Shown piece by piece: positions 31,055-40,320 of a DNA stretch of 64,000 nucleotides. Numbering within the stretch: the stretch's first letter is position 1; each line of letters begins with the position of its first letter. Made by a program: the position numbers and the translations under genes. The notes below the pieces were generated by a model. The model worked only from the letters and a program-made list of their open reading frames with translations. It had not been told where the DNA came from and made no database searches. The stretch spans positions 186,001-250,000 of the forward strand of contig CAVQVG010000019.1 of NCBI GenBank assembly GCA_963717125.1, read 5' to 3'. This stretch comes from RYN-230 sp963717125. GTDB lineage: Bacteria; Actinomycetota; Actinomycetes; Streptosporangiales; Streptosporangiaceae.

Positions 31055-34038
31055 CGGTGCACCCGGAACGCGGCCAGCCGCACCGGGCCGTCCAGCACCA
31101 GGTACAGGTCGGTGCTGGCCCGGCCGGCCAGGTCCCGCAGCCCGGTGCCGACCTCGGTCCAGGTATACCGGCTGCCGGTCAACGGCACGGTGAGCGTGCC
31201 GAGCAGCTCACCGGCCGCCGGATCGCCGTGACCGGGCGGCCCGGCGTGGACCGCGACGGTGGCCGGGGCCGGTTCCTCGCGGGCCACCCGCACGCTCACC
31301 GAAAGCGGCCCGGCACCGAGGTCGGTGTCGCGGAACTGGATCCAGCCCGCGGCCGACCCGGCCGGGGTCACCGCGTCGCCGCGTTCCCTGGTCTCGTCGA
31401 CCAGGACGATGCCGGCGTAGTCGTCGAAGTCCGCGGCCGCGATCCAGCCGCCGCCGGCCGGCCGCGGTGGCGGCACCGGGCCGCGCACCCGCAGCCAGCC
31501 GGACTGCTGGATGGCCGCGCTGGACGAGCCCACCTTGACCAGGTAGTCCCCGGGGTCCACGGTCATCCGGTGGGCGGCCACGTCCCAGTAGGCCAGCGCG
31601 GACCCCGGCACCTGGATCTCGGCCGTGCGGGTCTCGCCGGGCGCCAGCGACAGCCGGGTGAACCCGGCCAGCGCGCCGTGCGGCCGGGGACGGCGCGGGG
31701 CGACCGGGCCGGCATAGCACTGCACCACCTCGGTGCCGGCCCGGGCGCCGGTATTGGTCACCTCGACCGAGACCGTCACCGTGCCGCCGGGGGCCACGTC
31801 CCGGGGCGCCAGACGCAGCCGCGAGTAGGTGAACGTGGTGTAGCTCAGCCCGTGCCCGAACGGGTACAGCGGGCAGCCGTCGAAGTACAGGTAGGTGCGC
31901 CGGGTCTTGATGATGTCGTAGTCGAGCAGCCCGGGCAGATCCTCGTCGCCCGCGTACCAGGTCTGGGCCAGCCGCCCGGCCGGCTCGTGCGCGCCGGTCA
32001 GCACGTCGGCCAGCGCGCGCCCGGTTTCCTGCCCGCCGTGGCTGGTCCACACGATGGCCGGCACGTGGTCCGCGGCCCAGCCGAGCGCGTACGGGTAGCT
32101 GCTCATCACGACCAGGACCAGCCGCGGGCAGGCCGCGTGGACCGCGCGGATCAGCCGGTCCTGGGCGGGCGGCAGGGCCAGCGTGGCCCGGTCCTGGTTC
32201 TCCCGGCCGTTGATCAGCGGGTCGTTGCCTACCACCAGCACGCAGCGGCCCGCCTCGGCGGCCGCGCTGGCCGCCTCGGCCGTCCCGTCCCGCAGCACGT
32301 CCCAGCGGAACGGCTGCGCGCTGGCGGCGTCCGGCGCGCTGGCCCGCACCTCGCCGGACGCGGCGTCCGCGGCCAGGTACCGCCCGGTGGCGACCGCACG
32401 GAGGACGACGAAGCGACCTTCGCCGTCCGCACCGACCGCGCCGTCGTCGGCCCGGCGGGCCGTGCCGGCCTCGACGCGTAGCGGCGATCGGGGGGCTCCG
32501 GGGGGTCGCCCCCCCGGGTCGGCACAGAACTCCAGCGCGAATGTTTCACGGACCACCCAGCCGTTTGGCCGGTCGGCCTCGGCGGCCAGCGAATCGTCGT
32601 CCCGCACGGTGAGGTATCGCCCGGTGGTCACCGAACGGAGCGTGATCACGTCGTCGGCCGCGGCCAGGCCGTCCGCGGCGGGCAGGCCCGGGCCCCAGTG
32701 CTGCACGTCGAACTCGCCCAGGTCCGGGGCACCGGGCATGGCCGCGCCGAGCCGCACCCGGTCCGCGCCGTCGGCCACGATGACCGCGTCGCCAGGTAGC
32801 GCCCCGGGCAGCCCGGCCGCCCGGACCGGCTCCCCCGTTCCACCCGGCGCCCCGGCACCGGCCAGCGCCTCGCGCAGCCCGACTGCGACCGTGACCTGGT
32901 ACGGCAGGGTGCCGCTGTACCAGTCGGTGCGCAGTGTGTCGGCGAACGGGCCAACCACGGCGAGCCGCGGCCCGGCCGGGTCCAGCGGCAGCACCCCCGC
33001 CTCGTTCTTGAGCAGCACGATCGACTGCCGGGCGGCCCGGCAGGCCAGGTCCTGGTGCTCAGCCGGGTCGATGGTGGCCGGGCCCGCCCGGTACGGGTCG
33101 AGGTCGGGGTGGAACTCGCCGAGCCGCAGACGGAGCAGCAGCAACCGCCGGGCCGCCCGGTCCACGTCGGCGTGGCTGATCAGGCCCTGGCGCAGCGCGT
33201 CGGTCAGCCGGGCCACGGTCCGGCTGGGGTCGGCGTCCTGGTCGGTGAAGCTGTCCACCCCGGCGCGCAGCGCGGCGGCGTGGCTCTCCGCGTGGCCGGG
33301 GAAGTAGTGCTCGGTTTCCACCAGGTTGGACGGCGCGTACGCGTCGCTGCAGACCACCAGCTCATCGCCGTCCGCCCAGGTCCGCAACTGGTCGCCGAGC
33401 AGCGGCGAGACATGGTTCGGCCGGCCGTTCACCAGGCTGTAGGCGGGCATCACGCCGACCGCGACGCCGGCCTGCACCGGCCCGCGGAACGGCGGCAGCT
33501 CGTACTCGTGCAGCAGCCGGGCCCGGACCAGCGCGGAGGTGGTGTCCCGGGCGGTCTCGTTGTTGTGCGCGAGGAAGTGCTTGAGCAGCGGCGCGGTCTG
33601 CCAGAACACCGGGTGATCCCCGCGCAGCCCGGCGCAGTAGGCGGTGGCCAGCCGCGCGGTCAGCAGCGGGTCCTCGGCGTAGCCTTCCTCGTTCCGGCCC
33701 CACCGCGGGTCGCGGAGCAGGTTGACCACCGGCGCCCAGACGTTCAGGCTGACCGCTGGGTCCCGCCGGTGCAGCGCCCGTACCTCCGCGCCGACCGCCG
33801 CGCCGACCGCGGTCAGCAAGTCCGGGTCCCAGGTCGCGCCCAGCCCGACGGCCTGCGGGAAGACCGTGGCCGGGCCGAGCCAGGCGGCGCCGTGCAGCGC
33901 CTCCGTCCCGGTCCGGAACGGCGCGATGCCGAGCCGGGGCACGCCGGGCGACCACTGGTGCAGCAGCGCGATCTTCTCGTCGGTGGTCAGCTGGCCGAGG
34001 ATCTCGTCCGCACGCCGGCTGAGCTCTGCCTGGTCCAC
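31051..34038 (-). CDS. GH3 beta-glycosidase with fascin-like insert and C-terminal carbohydrate-binding-like domain
   Basis: About 995 residues. The GH3 barrel has PRLGIAPFRTGTEALHGAAW, NLLRDPRWGRNEEGYAEDP, LLKHFLAHNNETARDTTS and the nucleophile Asp in LVVCSDAYAPSNLVE. The alpha/beta sandwich domain is interrupted by beta-trefoil-like repeats (VITLRSVTTGRYLTVRDDD and FVVLRAVATGRYLAADAAS). It then resumes with NDPLINGRENQDRATLALP, followed by an Fn3 domain (YPFGHGLSYTTFTYSRLRLA) and a CBM6-like end (AADFDDYAGIVLVDETRERG). No signal peptide. GTG 34038 has GGAGG just upstream; the frame is open to GTG 34107. Beta-glucosidase or beta-xylosidase activity on xyloglucan oligosaccharides is inferred. 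Confidence 0.87.
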   Translation of the reverse strand: MDQAELSRRADEILGQLTTDEKIALLHQWSPGVPRLGIAPFRTGTEALHGAAWLGPATVFPQAVGLGATWDPDLLTAVGAAVGAEVRALHRRDPAVSLNVWAPVVNLLRDPRWGRNEEGYAEDPLLTARLATAYCAGLRGDHPVFWQTAPLLKHFLAHNNETARDTTSALVRARLLHEYELPPFRGPVQAGVAVGVMPAYSLVNGRPNHVSPLLGDQLRTWADGDELVVCSDAYAPSNLVETEHYFPGHAESHAAALRAGVDSFTDQDADPSRTVARLTDALRQGLISHADVDRAARRLLLLRLRLGEFHPDLDPYRAGPATIDPAEHQDLACRAARQSIVLLKNEAGVLPLDPAGPRLAVVGPFADTLRTDWYSGTLPYQVTVAVGLREALAGAGAPGGTGEPVRAAGLPGALPGDAVIVADGADRVRLGAAMPGAPDLGEFDVQHWGPGLPAADGLAAADDVITLRSVTTGRYLTVRDDDSLAAEADRPNGWVVRETFALEFCADPGGRPPGAPRSPLRVEAGTARRADDGAVGADGEGRFVVLRAVATGRYLAADAASGEVRASAPDAASAQPFRWDVLRDGTAEAASAAAEAGRCVLVVGNDPLINGRENQDRATLALPPAQDRLIRAVHAACPRLVLVVMSSYPYALGWAADHVPAIVWTSHGGQETGRALADVLTGAHEPAGRLAQTWYAGDEDLPGLLDYDIIKTRRTYLYFDGCPLYPFGHGLSYTTFTYSRLRLAPRDVAPGGTVTVSVEVTNTGARAGTEVVQCYAGPVAPRRPRPHGALAGFTRLSLAPGETRTAEIQVPGSALAYWDVAAHRMTVDPGDYLVKVGSSSAAIQQSGWLRVRGPVPPPRPAGGGWIAAADFDDYAGIVLVDETRERGDAVTPAGSAAGWIQFRDTDLGAGPLSVSVRVAREEPAPATVAVHAGPPGHGDPAAGELLGTLTVPLTGSRYTWTEVGTGLRDLAGRASTDLYLVLDGPVRLAAFRVHR

Positions 34039-34139
34039 CGGTCCTCCACTGCCTCCCCCTCCCGGCGCCGCCCGACCGCGCTGCTCCAACCGCGCCGTGC
34101 CCACCACGCCGTCGCAACCACGCTGCCCAACCCCGATGA

Positions 34140-34153
34140 TCGAAGCGCTTCGA
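34140..34153. promoter_or_regulatory. LacI-type operator TCGAAGCGCTTCGA (site 1)
   Basis: A perfect 14-bp palindrome with the central CG step typical of LacI-family operators. It lies upstream of the GH3-GH42 operon on the minus strand. The identical 14-mer recurs at 34279 and 42905. Confidence 0.85.
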
Positions 34154-34278
34154 CAGTGTCACTTGTCCGGGTTGGTGTCAAGGCTGGGCTGGCCTATCAC
34201 GGATTCGCCACACCTTCTGACGAATTGCCGGTTACCTCTTGCTCGCGGTAAATGGCCTGACGTAACCTCGGCGCAACA

Positions 34279-34292
34279 TCGAAGCGCTTCGA
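34279..34292. promoter_or_regulatory. LacI-type operator TCGAAGCGCTTCGA (site 2)
   Basis: Identical to site 1 and 139 bp from it, upstream of the binding-protein/permease/GH74/GH95 operon on the plus strand. The two sites can control the divergent operons separately or by looping. The rest of 34039-34398 holds no gene. Confidence 0.85.
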
Positions 34293-34398
34293 CAATCCTT
34301 CGACCGCTCAGCGGACGCAGCGCCGGACGAAAGGTTGTGCCAGCTATGAGAGCCGAGCTATGAGAGCCGCCCAGGTCCCCGCCGGGGGCGGCGCCAGC

Positions 34399-36069
34399 AT
34401 GAACCGCCGCGCCTTCTTCGGCACCGCCGCCGCCGCGGCCGGCGCCCTCGCCGCCGCGCCGTTACTGGCCGGGTGTGGCGAGTCCGGAGGCAGCGGCACG
34501 GGCACCACCAGCGCGAGCCAGATCGCCAAGATCATGCCGAGCTATGTGCCGAGCAACCTCATCAAGCCTGAGTACGCGAGCGTAGACGGCTCGTCACCCG
34601 GCTTCATCACCTACCCGACCACGCTGGTGCACACGGTGCACGAGATCCCCGGCCACGGCGGCAGCTACACCGGCATCACCCCGCTGTGGGCCTCGATCCC
34701 GTCGCCCAGCGGGAACACCTACTACGACTCGGTCAACAAGGCCCTGGGCGCCACGCTCACCGTGCAGCCGTCCAACGGGAACACCTACAACAACATCCTG
34801 CCGCCGCTGTTCTCCGGCAACAAACTGCCGGACTGGATCCAGATCCCGACGTTCTGGACGGCGCCGCTGAACTTCGGCCAGGCGGTCGGGGCCAAGCTGG
34901 CCGACCTGACCCCCTACCTGGCCGGGGACAAGGTCAAGCAGTACCCGAACCTGGCCGCGCTGTTCCCCGGCGCCTGGCAGGCAGGTATCTGGAACAACAA
35001 GATCTACGGCCTCCCGGTGTTCCCCACCGAGTTCACCGTGGCCGGATACCTGTACTACCGGGCCGACGTCCTGGCCAAGCTCGGCATCGGCACGCCGCAG
35101 ATCAAGACCATCGACGACCTGTTCAACCTGGGCAAGGAGATCAACGACCCGAAGAGCAAGCAGTGGGCGTTCGACGACATCTGGACCGCCCTGCTGCAGC
35201 CGTTCGACATCCCGCCCAACCCGCCCAACTGGGCCACCAACGACAAGGGTGACCTGCTCGCCGCCTGGGAGACGCCGAACATCATCGAGGCGATGAACTG
35301 GGAGGCCAAGGTGGTCAAGGCCGGGCTGATGAACCCGGACGCGATCGCGCAGGACACCAACTCGGCCAAGCAGCGGTTCTGGAGCGGCCAGGAGCTGATC
35401 ACGTTCGACGGCCAGGGCGCCTGGCTCGGCGCCGACACCCAGTCCGGTCAGGCCGCCAACAAGGGCTACGAGCGGATGGCCTTCCCGTTCTTCACCGCGA
35501 GCGGGTCCGGCACGCCGCGGATCGCGCTGGCCAACGGCACCGAATGGTTCAGCTACCTGAACAAGAACCTGAGCAAGAGCCAGGTCGAGGAGTTGCTCCG
35601 GGTGGCCAACTACCTGGCCGCGCCGTTCGGCTCGTACGAGTACACCCTGGTCAACTTCGGCGCGCCGGCCACCGACTACACGATGACCAGCACCGGGCCG
35701 GTGCTGACCGCGACCGGCAACAAGCAGGTGGCGCAGACGTACTCGTTCCTCGCCTCACCCAACCAGGTGCTCAGCAGCCCCGGCTACGCCGCAACGACCC
35801 GGTCCCGCGCGGTCTTCGAGCAGCAGAACGCCAAGTACGGCTACAAGCCGCTGTTCTACGACATGAACATTTCACCGCCGGCCAGCCTGAACAACGCGAT
35901 GGCCGCGGCCACGTTCACGGCCGGCACCGGGAACATCATCCAGGAGGTGGTCCGCGGCCGGAGCACGGTCGCCGACTTCCAGTCGGCGGTCAAGGAGTGG
36001 CAGCGCAACGGCGGCAACGCGCTGCGCAAGTACTTCGACGGCATCCGCGCCAAGTACGGCGACGCGTAG
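34399..36069 (+). CDS. sugar ABC transporter substrate-binding lipoprotein
   Basis: 556 residues. The N-terminus NRRAFFGTAAAAAGALAAAP, then LLAGC, is a twin-arginine-type signal with lipobox. The size, and segments such as YNNILPPLFSGNKLPDWIQI, IYGLPVFPTEFTVAGYLYYR and AFDDIWTALLQPF, fit the large LplA-like binding proteins for complex oligosaccharides. ATG 34399 starts the signal directly; an in-frame ATG at 34360 would add 13 residues. It is first in an operon with two permeases. No ATPase gene is present in the locus, so a shared MsiK-type ATPase encoded elsewhere is expected. Predicted ligand: xyloglucan oligosaccharides. Confidence 0.87.
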   Translation: MNRRAFFGTAAAAAGALAAAPLLAGCGESGGSGTGTTSASQIAKIMPSYVPSNLIKPEYASVDGSSPGFITYPTTLVHTVHEIPGHGGSYTGITPLWASIPSPSGNTYYDSVNKALGATLTVQPSNGNTYNNILPPLFSGNKLPDWIQIPTFWTAPLNFGQAVGAKLADLTPYLAGDKVKQYPNLAALFPGAWQAGIWNNKIYGLPVFPTEFTVAGYLYYRADVLAKLGIGTPQIKTIDDLFNLGKEINDPKSKQWAFDDIWTALLQPFDIPPNPPNWATNDKGDLLAAWETPNIIEAMNWEAKVVKAGLMNPDAIAQDTNSAKQRFWSGQELITFDGQGAWLGADTQSGQAANKGYERMAFPFFTASGSGTPRIALANGTEWFSYLNKNLSKSQVEELLRVANYLAAPFGSYEYTLVNFGAPATDYTMTSTGPVLTATGNKQVAQTYSFLASPNQVLSSPGYAATTRSRAVFEQQNAKYGYKPLFYDMNISPPASLNNAMAAATFTAGTGNIIQEVVRGRSTVADFQSAVKEWQRNGGNALRKYFDGIRAKYGDA

Positions 36070-36079
36070 CCGGGCCCGG

Positions 36080-37077
36080 ATGTCCGCGACCACCACGCGG
36101 CCGAAGCGGCCGGCCCGGGCGGACAAGCGCCGGGCCGGCCAGGCCGAGGCCGGCCCGGCGCGGCGGAAGACCCCTTGGCGGGCCAAGCTGCGCCGGGACC
36201 GGTCGCTGATCCTGATGACGCTGCCCGCGGTGCTCCTGCTGGCGGTGTTCGGCTACACCCCGATGCTCGGCCTGGTCATGGCGTTCCAGAGCTACGACCT
36301 GTACGACGGGTTCCTGCACAGCCCGTGGGTCGGCTTCGCCAACTTCCAGCAACTGTTCGCCGACCCGGGGTTCTGGCACGCGTTCACGAACACGCTGGTG
36401 CTGTTCTCCGTCCAGCTCGTGCTGTTCTTCCCGGTCCCGATCGCGCTGGCCATCCTGCTGGACACCCTGCTCAGCCGGCGCGCCCGGGGGATCATCCAGG
36501 GCGTCGTCACGCTGCCGCACTTCTTCTCGTGGGTGATGGTGATCACCATCTTCCAGCAGATGCTCGGCGGCACCGGGCTGCTGGACACGTTCCTGCGCCA
36601 GCACGGCATCGCCAACCCGGTCAACATCATGACCGACCCGGGCGCGTTCAAGTTCCTGGTCGCCGCCCAGCTGATCTGGAAGGAGGCCGGCTGGTCGATG
36701 ATCGTCTACCTGGCCGCGCTGGCCGCGATCAGCCCGTCGCTGTACGAGGCGGCCGCGGTGGACGGGCCGGCTGGTGGCAGCGGCTGCGGCACATCACGCT
36801 GCCCGGGCTGAAGGGGATCACCGTGCTGCTGCTGATCCTGAACCTGGGCTACGCGCTGACGTTCGGTTTCGAGCAGATGCTGATCCAGCGCGGCGCGGTC
36901 GGGCCGAACGCGTCCGAGGTGATCACCACCTTCGCGTACCAGTTCGGCATCGTCGAGGGCAACTTCAGCTACGGCGCGGCCGCGGGCCTGTTCCTGGGCG
37001 TCACCTCGCTGATCCTCATCCTGGCCGCCAACAAGGTGGCCCACCTGTTCGGCGAAGACGGGCTCTACCGAAAGTGA
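36080..37077 (+). CDS. sugar ABC transporter permease, LplB-like (frame broken once)
   Basis: About 332 residues, CUT1-type permease. The first frame gives RSLILMTLPAVLLLAVFGYT and continues to SLYEAAAVDG. The rest of the protein, AGWWQRLRHITLPGLKGITV to AHLFGEDGLYRK, is in another frame. The break falls exactly within the EAA loop (EAAAVDGAGWWQRLRHITLP) at about 36764-36766, where GACGGGCCGG would read correctly as GACGGGGCCGG. A lost G in a short run is therefore the simplest explanation. It follows the binding-protein gene by 10 bp and precedes the second permease by 7 bp. Confidence 0.85.
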
Positions 37078-37084
37078 GGGCGAC

Positions 37085-38047
37085 ATGACGGCAGCCCCGG
37101 TCAGGACGGCCTGGCTGAGCACTCCGAGGCGACAACGGCGCGACTCGCGGCGGCCGGTCTGGCAGGAGCAGCCGTCGGTGGCCGGCCAGGGGGCCAAGGC
37201 GGGCACGATCGCCGTCATCCTGCTGCTGGTCCTGCTGCCGATGTACTCGATCGTGCTGACCAGCTTCTCCACCCAGGCGTCCATCAACATCGCGGGTGGC
37301 CTGGTGCTGGTCCCGCACGGGCTGACGCTGAACGCCTACAACCTGATCATCCAGGGCGGCGTGGTCGGCCGGGCGCTGCTGATCAGCCTGGCCATCACCG
37401 CGGTCGGCACCGCATTCTCGATGGTCGTCACCGTGCTGGCCGCCTACGGGCTGTCCCGCAAGGGCTCGTTCGGGCACCGCACGATCCTGTGGATCATGCT
37501 GATCACGATGTTCTTCAACGGCGGCATCATCCCGCTGTTCCTGGTCGTGTCCGCGCTGGGCGGTTACGACCAGTACTGGGCGCTGATCCTGCCCAGCGCG
37601 GTGTCCGTGTTCAACATCATCGTGATGCGGGCGTTCTTCACCAACACGGCCAGCGACGTCATCGAGAGCGCGCGGATCGACGGGGCCGGCGACTGGACCA
37701 TCCTGCGCCGGATCGTGCTGCCCATGTCCAAGGCGGTCACCGCGGTCGTCGCGCTGTTCTACGCGGTGGGCTACTGGAACTCCTGGTTCAACGTGCTGCT
37801 GTTCATGCCGGCCGACAGCGTGCGCTGGCCGTTGCAGATGGTCATGTACGACTACGTCACCATGGGCATGACCATGCCGGGCAGCGGCACCACCGGCATC
37901 GGTTCTGTGCTCGGCAGCCAGCAGATCGCCCCGCTGTCGCTGCAGATGGCGGTCGTCGCGCTCACCGTCGTCCCGGTGCTGATCGCGTACCCGTTCGTGC
38001 AGAAGCACTTCGCCAAGGGCGTGCTGCTCGGCGCGATCAAGGGCTGA
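37085..38047 (+). CDS. carbohydrate ABC transporter permease
   Basis: 320 residues. Multiple membrane segments, and the EAA-type loop IESARIDGAGDWTILRRIVL contacts the ATPase. LAAYGLSRKGSFGHRTILWI and FNGGIIPLFLVVSALGGYDQ are typical of YtcP/AraQ-like partners of LplB permeases. It pairs with the preceding permease to form the channel. An internal ATG-only start at 37085 lies 7 bp after the upstream stop, with GAGGG before it. Confidence 0.88.
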   Translation: MTAAPVRTAWLSTPRRQRRDSRRPVWQEQPSVAGQGAKAGTIAVILLLVLLPMYSIVLTSFSTQASINIAGGLVLVPHGLTLNAYNLIIQGGVVGRALLISLAITAVGTAFSMVVTVLAAYGLSRKGSFGHRTILWIMLITMFFNGGIIPLFLVVSALGGYDQYWALILPSAVSVFNIIVMRAFFTNTASDVIESARIDGAGDWTILRRIVLPMSKAVTAVVALFYAVGYWNSWFNVLLFMPADSVRWPLQMVMYDYVTMGMTMPGSGTTGIGSVLGSQQIAPLSLQMAVVALTVVPVLIAYPFVQKHFAKGVLLGAIKG

Positions 38048-38080
38048 CCCAGCCATAACGCCTGGAGAGGACTCTTCACC

Positions 38081-40320
38081 ATGCGCAGATTAGCCAAGGC
38101 CATGCTGCCCGCAGCGGCCAGCGCCGCGGTCCTGATGGGAATGATCACGCCGGTGGCCGCTGCGGCCGCACCGGCCAGGGTCACCGCGGTGGCTCGGCCC
38201 GCTCCGCGGTACACCTGGCGGAACGTCCAGATCGTGGCGGGCGGCTTCGTGGACGGGCTGGTGTTCAGCCCAGCGCAGCGCGGGCTGGCCTATGCCCGGA
38301 CCGACATCGGCGGCGCCTACCGCTGGGATGCCGCCGCCGGCCGGTGGGTGCCGCTGATGGACTTCACCGGATTCAACGACTGGAACGAGCTCGGCGTGGA
38401 ATCCGTCGCCCCGGACCCGCACGACCCGGCCAAGGTGTGGGTCGCGGCCGGCGAGTACACCCAGCCGTTCGCGGTCCCGCTGGACGGCGAGATCCTGCGC
38501 TCGGACAACCAGGGCCGCAGCTGGCAGATCACCGACCTGCCCATCCAGCTCGCGTCCAACCAGGACGGCCGGAACATGGGCGAGCGGCTGGGCGTGGACC
38601 CGGGCGACGACCGCATCCTCTACCTGGCCTCGCCCGCGAACGGGCTGTGGCGCAGCACCGACGGCGGGGTGACCTGGTCGCAGGTGGCCAGCTTCCCGGT
38701 GACCAGCACGCCGGACGACATCGGGCTGTCGTTCGTCACCTTCGACCCGGCCGGCGGTCACCGCGGTCAGCCGACCAGGACCATCTTCGTCGGCGACGCC
38801 ACCGGTAAGGATCTGTACGAGTCCACCGACGCAGGAGCCAGCTGGCACCTGGTGCCCGGCGAGCCGACCGGGATGATGCCGCAGCACGGGGAACTCGCCT
38901 CGGACGGCACGCTGTACGTCAACTACGCCAACCAGCCCGGGCCGAACGGGATGACCGACGGCAGCGTGTGGAAGTACGACACGCGCACCGCCGCTTGGAC
39001 CAACGTCACTCCCGAGGAACCGGGCTTGAACGGCAACCCGCCGTTCGGCTATGCCGGGCTGGCCGTTGACCCAGGCCAGCCCGGCACGGTCATGGTGGCC
39101 ACCAACGACCGGTGGAACCCTATCGACACCATCTACCGGTCCACCAATGGCGGCGCCACCTGGGAGGACGTGGGCGCCAACGCGAAGCTGGACAGCTCCG
39201 CCTCGCCCTACCTGGCCTGGGGCGCGGCGCCCAAGTTCGGCTGGTGGATGGCCTCGGTCGCGATCGACCCGTTCGACCCCAGCCACGCCATCTACGGCAC
39301 CGGCGCGACGGTGTTCGGCACGCACGACCTGACCGACGCCGACCAGGGCAAACCGACCACCTGGTCGTCGGCCGCCGCCGAGGGCATCGAGGAAACCGCG
39401 GTCCAGGACCTGGTCGCCCCCACCGCCGGACCGTGCCAGCTGATCAGCGCGGTCGGTGACCTGGGCGGGTTCTGCCATACCAGCCTGACCCGCTCGCCGT
39501 CGGCCGGGATGATCCAGCCCATCCTGGGCAGCGGGGAGAGCATCGGCGAGGCCGGCGCCGCCCCGCTGGACGTGGCCGAGGTCGGCTACTCCGGCGGCGA
39601 CTGGTCCACCGACGGCGGCTCGACCTGGACCGCGATGACGCTGCCGCCGGGCAGTTCGGCCGGGCCGGCGTGGTCGCCGTCTCGGCCGACGGGTCGCGCA
39701 TCGTCTGGGCGCCGGTGGACGCACCCCCGGCGTACAGCACCGACGGCGGGCGGACCTGGACCGCGGTGGCCGGGCTGGCCCAGGGCCTCATGCCGGTGGC
39801 CGACCCGGTGCAGGCTGGCGTGTTCTACGCGTTCGACCCGGCTGACGGCACCGTGCTGAAGTCCACCGACGGCGGGGCCAGCTTCACCGCCGCGGCCACC
39901 GGGCTGCCGGACGGCGTCGGGTCCGAGCAGTCCGGCAGCGCCCCGCAACTGCACACCGTCCCCGGCCGGGCCGGTGATCTGTGGCTGACCGCGGGCGACG
40001 GCGCGCTCTACCACTCGACCGACGCGGCCGGGGCGTTCAGCCAACTGGGCAGTGTGGGTACGGTGGCCACGCTGGGCTTCGGCCGGGCCGCGCCGGGGGC
40101 CAGCTATCCAGCCATCTACCTGACCGGCGTCGTCGCCGGCGTGCAGGGCATCTTCCGGTCCACCGACGGGGGCGGGAGCTGGCTGCGGATCAACACCGGC
40201 GCCCAGCAGTGGGCCTGGATCGGGCAGACCATCACGGGTGACCCGCGGGTGTTCGGCCGCGTCTACCTCGGCACCAACGGGCGCGGCATCCTGTACGGCG
40301 ACCCGGCCGGGGGCCGGTGA
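38081..40320 (+). CDS. GH74 xyloglucanase, secreted (frame broken once)
   Basis: About 746 residues. A signal peptide (MRRLAKAMLPAAASAAVLMG) is followed by the GH74 signature LAYARTDIGGAYRWDAAAGR, whose Asp is one catalytic residue; the second Asp is in LISAVGDLGGFCH. BNR-type repeats (LWRSTDGGVTWSQVASF, YSTDGGRTWTAVAGL, LKSTDGGASFTAAATG) form the two seven-bladed propellers. The frame shifts near 39665-39669 (SSAG joined to VVAVSADGSRIVWAPVDAP), where one base appears missing in a G/C run. The enzyme would cut the xyloglucan backbone outside the cell. Good ribosome site (GGAGAGGA) before ATG 38081. Confidence 0.9.
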
